Notes under the pieces: generated by a model
Seen by the model: the letters and a program-made list of their open reading frames with translations, nothing else
Databases searched by the model: none
What the model was told of the DNA's origin: nothing
Translations under genes and position numbers: made by a program
Assembly: GCA_003506995.1 (NCBI GenBank)
Contig: DNXB01000534.1
Span: forward strand, 1 to 15,597
Source of the DNA: Verrucomicrobiales bacterium
Lineage (GTDB): Bacteria; Verrucomicrobiota; Verrucomicrobiia; Verrucomicrobiales; Verrucomicrobiaceae
Direction of reading: 5' to 3'
Length of the DNA stretch: 15,597 nucleotides
In this document: one piece after another, positions 5,462 through 13,485 of the stretch
Numbering within the stretch: position 1 is the stretch's first letter
Layout: the number at the start of each line of letters is the position of its first letter

Positions 5462-8400
5462 TTACGGCGCGGGCACGATCCACACGGGGCGGTTCGCCTG
5501 AGGCTGGGCCTTGATGAAGGTGGCGCGGCCGGCGCGGAGGAGAGGGGTGTTGTTTTGCGAGGTCTGGGCGGGGTCGAGGGGGGAGATCCAGACGGGCATG
5601 GGCTGGCCGGGCATCTGGAAGAGCCAATAACCCGTGTAGCCGCTGAGGGCGGCATCGGCGTCGCCGGACCAGAGCTGGAGTTGATCGGCGCTGGCGACCT
5701 GGGTGCTGGCGACGAAGCCCGGACCGGTCAAACCGGCGGCGGCGGGCGTGGTGTCGATGGGCCAGGGATTGGCGATGAGGTTGTAGCCGGGCTGCAAGAC
5801 GCGGGCGAGCGCTGTGGTGCGCACGCTGCCCGTGAGGAGCACCGGCTGCGGCGTGGTGGCGGCGATTTTGAGCATCACTCCGGTGCCAGGGGGAAGGATC
5901 ACACCGGACTGGTCGGCAAAGGTGAGCTCGCCTTCGAGCAGCCAGCGGCGCTGGGTGCCGTCGTCGTACAGCCAGTGGGTGAGATAGGCACCGTTCGCGT
6001 GCAGCAGCACTTGATCGGCGCTGCTGGTGGCGGTGTGGCCCTGGAAGCGGGCGGGATCGAACACCTCGGCGAGGATGACGTGCGGATGGATGTGGAAGCG
6101 TGCGCTCGTCCAGTCGATGGCGGCGGGAGCAATGGTGTGATGCGGTGAATCGGGGGCGAACAGGCAGGCGCTGGCGGTGATGCTCTGCAATTCGACGCGA
6201 TGACCGGCCTGCGGGCCGCTGATGATCTCGATGTAACAGGGGAATGAAGGCCCGGTCACGCTGGCGAGCGTGCTTTGAACGCTGAGGGTGATGCCGTCGG
6301 CATTGACGCTTTGGGCCGTGCCGCTGAAGACGGGCGGATGGGTCAGATTGAGGCCGAAGCTTTGGATGCCGGCGCGTGGCGCGAGCTGCTGCCAGCCGAC
6401 GGGCGTGGTGAATGCGGTGGAGCCCGTGCTCTGCGAGACGCGCAGGCGGACGATGCCGCGCGCGAGGCTCAGACCGGCCGTGTTTTGCAGATTGGACCAG
6501 GTGACGCGCTCGCGGCCGTCTCCGAGGTTCACGATGGAAGGGAAAAGCGCGAGCGGCTGCCAGTGGCGCAGATCTTCCGTGCTTTCGAGCGTAAAGGTGA
6601 CGCCGCTTTGACCCGCCGGGCGCAGCAGCACGGCATCGACGGCGCTGTGCTCCCGGTGAACGAGCTGCAGTCCTTCGCCTGACAGGGCCACGCCGTTGTT
6701 GTTCGAGAGGCCGAGGGTGAGGGCGAGCAGATCATCCCCGCTGGCAGCAGGCGCGAGGCTGCGGGTGAGGGTCTGGTTCGCAGGGGCGGAAGCGGCTTCC
6801 AAGGGACGCAGGGCGCTGGAGGAAACCGCGCTGAAGGCGATGCCCGGACCTTCCCAAAACAGCCGCGCCACCGCGCCGCCGCCGTTTTCATAAAACTCCA
6901 TCTTCACCGTCACCGGCACGCCGGCCTGGAGATTGAGCGCGATGGTGTCCCAGCTCTCGCCATGATCGGCCCAGTGGTTGATGACGAGCACGCCGTTGAG
7001 CCAGAGACGCACGCCGTCATCACTGCGGGTGGTGAAATCAAACGCGCCGCTGACAGGCGGGACGATGCTGCCCTGCCAGCGCACGCTGAAGCCATCGGCG
7101 GGCAGACCGGGCGCGGGCGAGGATGGCCAGTCGAAGTTGATGTTGGCATCGACGCGGTTGAGGGCGAACTGCTCGAAGTTCTTGCCGATGAAATAATCAG
7201 CGGTGACTCCGTTCGTGACCACGGGCGGCGGTGTGTAGGCCACGGTGAGCGTGTTGGAGGCCGTGTTGCCATTGCCTGCGGCATCCTGCGCGGTGTTCGC
7301 CGGCAGGGTGACGATCACATTGCCCGAGGCCGCCGGTGTGACGGTGGCGGCCCACACGGCACCAGCGGCGGAGAGCGCGGTGACGGTGCCGTTGCTGACG
7401 CTGAACTCGGAGGGCAGCAGGCCGCTGACACTCTCGCTGAAGGTGGCGGTGACGACGAACGGCGCGGTGACGCTCGTGGCCGTGGTGCTGAGCGCGACGG
7501 TGGGAGGCGTGGTGTCGGTGGAGCCGTAGTTCACGGTCAGGACATTTGAGGCCAGGTTGCCGAGCGCGGTGCTGTCGGTGGCGGCGTTGGCGGGCACGCT
7601 GACGGTGACAGGTCCGGGCGCGGTCGGAGTCACCGTGAAGGTGTAGGCCGAGCCGCTGCCGGTGAAATTGGATATGGTGCCATTGACCACCACGACATCC
7701 GTCAAAACGAAGCCGGTGGCGGATGAACTGAAGATGGCGGTCACCTGGAACGCGGCGGTGACCGTGGTGGACGATGTGCTGAGCGCGAGCGTGAAGGGCA
7801 GGGGAGCGGAGGTGGGCGCGTCGTCGATGCTGGAGACGAAGGCGACGAGCTTCGTCATGTCGGCGGCAGACAGAGCGACGCCTTGATGCGCGGCGATGGC
7901 CTCGGCGAGCGTGGCGGCGGAGCCGTCGTGCAAATACGGCGCGGTGGCCCAGGCACCACGCAATGAAGGCACATCAAGGCCGGTGAGCGGTGCGCTGAGG
8001 CGCGAGCCGCTGGAGGGCTTGAGCGTGCCAATGTTGGCGAAGACATTGAGGGCGCTGCTGGTGAAGGTGGTGCCGCTGTGGCAGGCCGCGCAGTTTTGCG
8101 CGCGGAAGATCTGCTGCCCGGCGGTGGCGTCGGTGCTCAAGCCACCGCTGCTGGTGCGGCTGGGACTGGTCCCGTTGGTCGTGAGTGATTTTACATAAGC
8201 GGCGAGCGCGTCGAGATCAGCGCTGCGTCCCGCGTTGGACGTGCCGAGCGGCGCATGAGGAGAACCGCCGGCGATGAGGCCGGTGCCGCCCGCGAGAGCG
8301 CGAATCTGCCCTTCAAAGTCCTGCACCTCGTCAAAATTTCCGGTCCAGTGCAGCATGCCGTGATTGCCATGGCCCTTGAGGGTGATGGTGTTGCGCAAAC

Positions 8401-11400
8401 CTTCGCCAAAGCCGGTCAGATCCCACACGCGGCCGTCCTGGCCGCCGTCGTTGTGGCAGGTGGCGCAGCTCATGTATTCCTGAAGCGCGAGACGCGCGTC
8501 CTTGGCGTCATAGAAGAGCTTTTTGCCCTGCAAGACCTGCGCGGTGAGCTTTTCCGTGGTGATGGCGTTCAGCGTGGCGAGCGTGACCGGCGCGGCGGTG
8601 CCGCCGCTGAGGATGCCACGCACGTCATGCACGCTGATGCTGCGATCCATGAAGTTCTGCACATAGAGCGTGTTTCCATCTGGAGAAAGCGTGAGACCCT
8701 GCGGCGCACGTCCGGTGGGGAAGCGCAGGATTTCCTGCCGCGTCCAGGCGTCGAGAACGGCCACCTCGCGGCTGGCTTCCAAGGCGGTGAAGACATAGAT
8801 GCCCCACGGGTCGTAAGCGGCGGCGGAGGGCATGCCAGCGTTGTCGATGTCCACGCGTGAAGGCAGATGCTCGGCCTGCGCGGTCAAATCGAGGCGCGAG
8901 ACGATGGCACGCACGGTGTCCTCGTGATTGAGCGGCCTGGCATCCCGCAGCATGCCGCGCTGGAGGTTGTCCTGCTTCGAGGGCACCCAGGCGGAGAGTC
9001 CATCCGGTGAGATCGCCGCCGCGCCGAGGTAGTTTGGCAAACCACGCGCGGAGGTCTCGGTGTCGGCGGCGGTGCTTGGGTTCAGCAAGATCGTTCGCTG
9101 CACGGCGAGCGCGGCGGTGCCGATGACAACGACCTGTCCGCCTGCGCCGGTCAAAACCGGTGCGGCGGTGTGTTCACCCGGCACACGCGGCGTGATGAAT
9201 CGCGTGGCATACAGACGTGTGCCATCGGCGGAGATGGAAAGATGCCGCACGAGGCCGCCGGCGTCGATGCTGGCGGTTTGCGAGCCATTCGACGGGTTCA
9301 GGCGCAACACACGGCCCGTGCCTTCCAGCGCGATCCAGCCATGCCCGCCGACAGGATCGAAGACGACGCCAAAGGGGCGCGAGCCACGCGGCAGCGTCAC
9401 GGTTTTGGCGATCTTGCGAGTGCTGGTGTTGACGATGCTGAGCGTGCCGCTGTCGTGATTCACCACCCACAGCCGTCCATCCGGTGCAAAAGCCAGCGCG
9501 CGCGGCGAGGCGCCCACATTGATCTCGGTGTAACGCGCACGAGTGACGACATCGAAGGCGGTGATGCTGTTGTTGTCCGGATTCACACACCAGACGCGGT
9601 CGTTGCCGGTGGCGAGGTCTTGAAACGCGATGCTGGCGGAGGTGTTCGGCTTTTGGGCCGTCAGCGGCGCATGCACGGCCTGGTAGAACGTGCTGGTGAT
9701 GGTGAGGCCGGTGTCGTCCGTGGCGGTGAGGGTCACGAGATAGCGGCCGGGATTGGCAAAGGTGTGCGAGATCGTGGCGCTGCTGCTCCAGGCGGTTTCC
9801 GGTGTGCCATCGCCGAAGTTCCACTTGAAGCGCGGGTTCACGGCGTTCGCCGCCTGCGCGGTGTAAGTTTGCGATGCGCCAGAGGGTTTGGGATTCGATG
9901 CGAGCGGCTGGAGTGTGATGCCGTTCGTCACCGTCCATACGAAGGACACGCTGGCAGGCGGGCTGAGTGTGTCGGTGGCGGTGATGGTGACGTTGAACAC
10001 GCCTGCGGTGCTCACCGAGCCGGAGATGACGCCGGAGCCAGGTGAAATGGTGAGTCCCGTGGGCAATCCGGTGGCACTGAAGGTGAGGGGATTGTTCTCA
10101 GGATCGCTGGCGCTGATGGGAAGCGAAACCAAAGCGCCCACGAGCGTGCCCTGCGCGCCTGGATTCACGAGCTCCGGCGATTGATTCTGCGGTTCGCCGC
10201 CGCCTTCGGTGGCGTGCCGCAGATCACGCAGCGCGATGATGTCCATCGGCGCGAGCGGCGCGTGATGCAGCGTGACTTCATCCAATGCTCCGGCAAAGAA
10301 GGCCGAGCCCGGGCTGCCTGCCGCGCCGAAGACGAGCGGTTGCGAGGTGTTGATCTGATACACGCCGCTGTCCTCGGCGACGAGGACGCCGTTCACATAC
10401 AAACGGCGGATGCCGGTGCGTGTGCTGGTGTTCGTCGTGTCAAAGGTGGCCGCGAGGTGCGTCCACTGTCCAGGCGTGACGGCGGGGCCGGTCAAGGCGT
10501 TCGCGGCGATGCCGGTGCGGAGCTGCCACCGGCCTGCCGCCGAGATCCACAGGCCATAACCACGCTCGGTGGTGCCGACGATCTCGCGTGAGGCCAGGAT
10601 GCAGCGCTCGGTACCGTTGAGCGCGTCACAACGCACCCACGCGGCGATGGTGAGGTCGGCGGGATTCAACGCGGTGTTGAAGGGGACGATCACGCTTTGC
10701 GAGGTGCCGTTGAAAACCGCGCTGCGGCCCGTGCCGGGATTGCCGCTGAGCGCTGGATTGTTTGCGGAGGTGGTCGCGCCATTGCCTGCGGTGCCGTTGA
10801 GACGGTGGATGCCTTGGTCGGAGGCTTTGACCTCGCCGCTGGTGCCGTTCCACGCGCTTTCCTCCAGGCTCCAGAGGATCGCGGGATTCTGCACGGGCAG
10901 GTAAGGCGTGAGATAGGTGCCTGCGATGACGCTGATCGCGGTGTCGCCGGGCTTCTGCCAGCCGACAGCGAGATGATCGCCGCCATTGCCCTCTTTCACG
11001 ATGGCCTCGATGTAGTAACGCGTTCCGGCATTCAGCGTGATCAAAGCGGAGGTCTGCTGCGAGTACCACGACCAGGCGCGGGGTTCCGTCCAATCGGGCT
11101 GGCTGGCGATCTGCACGGCGTTGGCGGGATTGGAGCCGCTGCTGAGCAGGAGCGTCGATTGATCATCGCTGCTGATGGCAAAACGATACTGCCCGGTGAC
11201 CGGCACATGCAGAAAACCGCGCACGCGCTGACCGGTGCGGTCGTCCCAGTTCTGCGGCACTTCGAACTCAGCGAGAAGATCGCGGCCCTTCGGCGCCCCG
11301 GGGTAGGACGGATCGGCGGTGAGAGAGGCCACGGTGGTGCCGCTGATTTCCGTCCACCATTCACGCATGATCTGGCCGCTGCCGAGATTGGGCAGCACCA

Positions 11401-13291
11401 CGATCCAGTTGAACGACACCGAGGTCACCTGGCCCGCCGCCGTGGCAAAAACCGTGCAGCGATACGTTCCCGGCGCGGCGGTGACGCTGCCGGAGATCAA
11501 GCCGTTGGCTGAGTTGATGGCAAGACCACCCGGCAGGCCGGTGGCGGTGTAACTGAGCGTACCTCCCGAGGCGCTGGCATTGATGGGCAGCGAGACAGCG
11601 CTGTTTTGCGTGACGTTTTGCGTTCCTGGATTGGTCACGACCGGCAGCGTGGCATTCGTGACCTGCATGATGCGGGAGACTGACCACACGCCGTTCGCAT
11701 CCACGGCAAACATCATCCAATAGCCCGGCGTGAGCACATTGATGCTGGCGGGCGCGGTCAGCGCGTACTCGCCCGGCGCGGTGACGCTGTGGGTGAAGCG
11801 CAGGTGGCGCTGGTCGGTGTTCACCGAATGCGTGACCGAGGACAGCCGGATGAAGCTGAAATACTGCACGCCAGGCGAGGCATTGACCGTGAAGACCGCG
11901 CCGGGGCCGATGCGATCGGGTGTGGCGAGAATCTGCGGGCGCGGGGCCGCGCTGCCATCGGTCTGGAACAACTGCGGTGGCGTGAAGACCTGCGCGTCCT
12001 GGTGATCGACGCTGCTGTCCCCATACAAGCCGCCGCCGCCGGACCACACGCGTCCGTCTGGCAGCAGCAGCGCGAGCGAGTGGTAGTTGCGCGGCACGCT
12101 GGCATCCGCGACGGCCCGCCACTGGCCTGTCGCGGGATTCCAGATTTCCGGGGTGTAAATCGTGCCCGCGTCGCTGAAGAACGCGCCCACGTTCGTGCCA
12201 CCGACGACCATGACCTCGCCATTGGGCAGCACGACGGAGTTGGCGAACGAGCGCGCGTTCGCCATCGGCGTTGCAGGTGTCACCACCGGTGTGGAGCCGT
12301 TCAAATCGACGGTGAAGGCACTTTTCACCACGGTGCCGTTGTCGATGGCCTGCATACCGCCGGCCACGAGCACCTTGCCGATGTCATACATCGCCCACGC
12401 GCCTTGTTTGGGATAATGCGTGCCGGGCAGGTTTGCGCCCGCAGAAGTGAGTGAGCCCGTGCCGCTGTTCGTGATCCAGTTCAGCGCCTTGTGCGGTCCG
12501 AAGTGCGCGAGACGGCCGTCTGGAGAGACGAGCAGGAAGGGATGCCAGTTCGGCTCGATGGCGTTTGGAATCGGCGCGTTGACCACGCTGGACCAGTTGA
12601 TGCCGCTCATGCGCCGCCAGCCGGAGATGGCGTTCCATTGGTCGGTGGTGCCCGTGCCCTCGCCGCCGCCCGCGCCACCGGCGGTGAAGACCTCGCCGCC
12701 GGGCAGGGCCACGCTCGTGTTGTACCAGCGGCCTTCCGGCATGGTTTGCGCCGCGCTCCATTCATTCGTGCGCCAGTCGAACAAGCTCGCCAGCGCCGTG
12801 GTGCCGAGGATGCCGTTGCCACCGTTCACCATCACGCGTCCGTCCTGGAGCTGCGACAAGCCGCCGCAGAACATGTCATGGCGCGGATTGTTCAGCTCGG
12901 TGAAGACGCCCGTGGCCGGATCCCACACCGCCGCGTAAGTGAACTGCGGGCCGTCTGGAAACGAGGTGCGTTGATTCGAGGCGAAGGTCAGCAGTCGTCC
13001 GTCTGCCAGCAGCGCCGCCGAGACGGGAATGTGCGGATCCCAGGAGATGACGGGAGTCCAGTTTCCCAAAGTCGCGTATTCCGCCGGGGAATGGGCGCTG
13101 ATGTTCATCTCCACGGCCTGTGCCGCTGGAGCCAGACGAGCGGCTTCCATGAGCAAGGTGTCAGCGCCCGCGTGATGATCCACGTCTGCCAAGGCAGCGC
13201 AGGACGATGACAAAATCATCCCACATGCCAGAAGGCGTGTTAGCCCCGGCTTGTACGAGTCTTGTAGGAGATTTGCAAGACTGCGATTCAT
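5462..13291 (-). CDS. Giant secreted copper-radical oxidase / di-haem cytochrome c peroxidase-like fusion protein
   Basis: The protein has 2609 residues. A signal peptide (h-region around 19-34) ends at ALA-D, with cleavage after about 35. Approximate domain order: galactose/glyoxal-oxidase-like kelch propeller plus DUF1929-type domain (70-545; Cys142, Tyr190, Tyr403, His404, His488); He_PIG (548-632); PA14 (640-797); LamG jellyroll (805-1025); He_PIG (1038-1122); PKD (1125-1208); YVTN beta-propeller (1214-1565); di-haem cytochrome c peroxidase/MauG-like module (1586-1826) with CATCH 1609-1613 and CAACH 1734-1738; two bacterial Ig-like repeats (1834-2020); PA14 (2026-2165); and a TIGR02597-like verrucomicrobial C-terminal domain (about 2330-2609). 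Known copper radical oxidases oxidise alcohols or aldehydes and release H2O2; MauG/CcpA-type modules use H2O2. I infer an exported redox enzyme needing copper and c-type haem maturation; the substrate is unknown. It is monocistronic, divergent from the topoisomerase gene, with no obvious Shine-Dalgarno sequence. Confidence 0.95.
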   Translation of the reverse strand: MNRSLANLLQDSYKPGLTRLLACGMILSSSCAALADVDHHAGADTLLMEAARLAPAAQAVEMNISAHSPAEYATLGNWTPVISWDPHIPVSAALLADGRLLTFASNQRTSFPDGPQFTYAAVWDPATGVFTELNNPRHDMFCGGLSQLQDGRVMVNGGNGILGTTALASLFDWRTNEWSAAQTMPEGRWYNTSVALPGGEVFTAGGAGGGEGTGTTDQWNAISGWRRMSGINWSSVVNAPIPNAIEPNWHPFLLVSPDGRLAHFGPHKALNWITNSGTGSLTSAGANLPGTHYPKQGAWAMYDIGKVLVAGGMQAIDNGTVVKSAFTVDLNGSTPVVTPATPMANARSFANSVVLPNGEVMVVGGTNVGAFFSDAGTIYTPEIWNPATGQWRAVADASVPRNYHSLALLLPDGRVWSGGGGLYGDSSVDHQDAQVFTPPQLFQTDGSAAPRPQILATPDRIGPGAVFTVNASPGVQYFSFIRLSSVTHSVNTDQRHLRFTHSVTAPGEYALTAPASINVLTPGYWMMFAVDANGVWSVSRIMQVTNATLPVVTNPGTQNVTQNSAVSLPINASASGGTLSYTATGLPGGLAINSANGLISGSVTAAPGTYRCTVFATAAGQVTSVSFNWIVVLPNLGSGQIMREWWTEISGTTVASLTADPSYPGAPKGRDLLAEFEVPQNWDDRTGQRVRGFLHVPVTGQYRFAISSDDQSTLLLSSGSNPANAVQIASQPDWTEPRAWSWYSQQTSALITLNAGTRYYIEAIVKEGNGGDHLAVGWQKPGDTAISVIAGTYLTPYLPVQNPAILWSLEESAWNGTSGEVKASDQGIHRLNGTAGNGATTSANNPALSGNPGTGRSAVFNGTSQSVIVPFNTALNPADLTIAAWVRCDALNGTERCILASREIVGTTERGYGLWISAAGRWQLRTGIAANALTGPAVTPGQWTHLAATFDTTNTSTRTGIRRLYVNGVLVAEDSGVYQINTSQPLVFGAAGSPGSAFFAGALDEVTLHHAPLAPMDIIALRDLRHATEGGGEPQNQSPELVNPGAQGTLVGALVSLPISASDPENNPLTFSATGLPTGLTISPGSGVISGSVSTAGVFNVTITATDTLSPPASVSFVWTVTNGITLQPLASNPKPSGASQTYTAQAANAVNPRFKWNFGDGTPETAWSSSATISHTFANPGRYLVTLTATDDTGLTITSTFYQAVHAPLTAQKPNTSASIAFQDLATGNDRVWCVNPDNNSITAFDVVTRARYTEINVGASPRALAFAPDGRLWVVNHDSGTLSIVNTSTRKIAKTVTLPRGSRPFGVVFDPVGGHGWIALEGTGRVLRLNPSNGSQTASIDAGGLVRHLSISADGTRLYATRFITPRVPGEHTAAPVLTGAGGQVVVIGTAALAVQRTILLNPSTAADTETSARGLPNYLGAAAISPDGLSAWVPSKQDNLQRGMLRDARPLNHEDTVRAIVSRLDLTAQAEHLPSRVDIDNAGMPSAAAYDPWGIYVFTALEASREVAVLDAWTRQEILRFPTGRAPQGLTLSPDGNTLYVQNFMDRSISVHDVRGILSGGTAAPVTLATLNAITTEKLTAQVLQGKKLFYDAKDARLALQEYMSCATCHNDGGQDGRVWDLTGFGEGLRNTITLKGHGNHGMLHWTGNFDEVQDFEGQIRALAGGTGLIAGGSPHAPLGTSNAGRSADLDALAAYVKSLTTNGTSPSRTSSGGLSTDATAGQQIFRAQNCAACHSGTTFTSSALNVFANIGTLKPSSGSRLSAPLTGLDVPSLRGAWATAPYLHDGSAATLAEAIAAHQGVALSAADMTKLVAFVSSIDDAPTSAPLPFTLALSTSSTTVTAAFQVTAIFSSSATGFVLTDVVVVNGTISNFTGSGSAYTFTVTPTAPGPVTVSVPANAATDSTALGNLASNVLTVNYGSTDTTPPTVALSTTATSVTAPFVVTATFSESVSGLLPSEFSVSNGTVTALSAAGAVWAATVTPAASGNVIVTLPANTAQDAAGNGNTASNTLTVAYTPPPVVTNGVTADYFIGKNFEQFALNRVDANINFDWPSSPAPGLPADGFSVRWQGSIVPPVSGAFDFTTRSDDGVRLWLNGVLVINHWADHGESWDTIALNLQAGVPVTVKMEFYENGGGAVARLFWEGPGIAFSAVSSSALRPLEAASAPANQTLTRSLAPAASGDDLLALTLGLSNNNGVALSGEGLQLVHREHSAVDAVLLRPAGQSGVTFTLESTEDLRHWQPLALFPSIVNLGDGRERVTWSNLQNTAGLSLARGIVRLRVSQSTGSTAFTTPVGWQQLAPRAGIQSFGLNLTHPPVFSGTAQSVNADGITLSVQSTLASVTGPSFPCYIEIISGPQAGHRVELQSITASACLFAPDSPHHTIAPAAIDWTSARFHIHPHVILAEVFDPARFQGHTATSSADQVLLHANGAYLTHWLYDDGTQRRWLLEGELTFADQSGVILPPGTGVMLKIAATTPQPVLLTGSVRTTALARVLQPGYNLIANPWPIDTTPAAAGLTGPGFVASTQVASADQLQLWSGDADAALSGYTGYWLFQMPGQPMPVWISPLDPAQTSQNNTPLLRAGRATFIKAQPQANRPVWIVPAP

Positions 13292-13425
13292 GGATGGGAG
13301 AATTCCAATAAGTGGCGATCCTTAGCGTTTCACGGCTCTCTCACAATTCAGGAGTTTGAAAAATTGCTCACCGACTCCGAACCATCGGCACAGGCTGATT
13401 GTTGGCGGGGGCGAGCTTCGCGCTC

Positions 13426-13453
13426 TTGCACTCACCTGCGCACGCTCTATTCT
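13426..13453 (+). promoter_or_regulatory. Possible sigma70-type promoter for the topoisomerase gene
   Basis: TTGCAC (13426-13431) and TATTCT (13448-13453) are 16 bp apart and would start transcription near 13460, about 25 bp before GTG 13486. The leader that follows is pyrimidine-rich and has no Shine-Dalgarno sequence. The match is by eye only. Confidence 0.35.
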
Positions 13454-13485
13454 CGCGGCCCTTTCTCCCTTTTCATTTCCCAGCC

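Noticed and set aside
5045..6148. 367-codon open frame on the plus strand covering the repeats and the 3' end of the giant gene
   Set aside because: Most of it is antisense to the giant gene. Only the first 70 codons, the 21-bp repeats, look non-random, and these are reported as a repeat.
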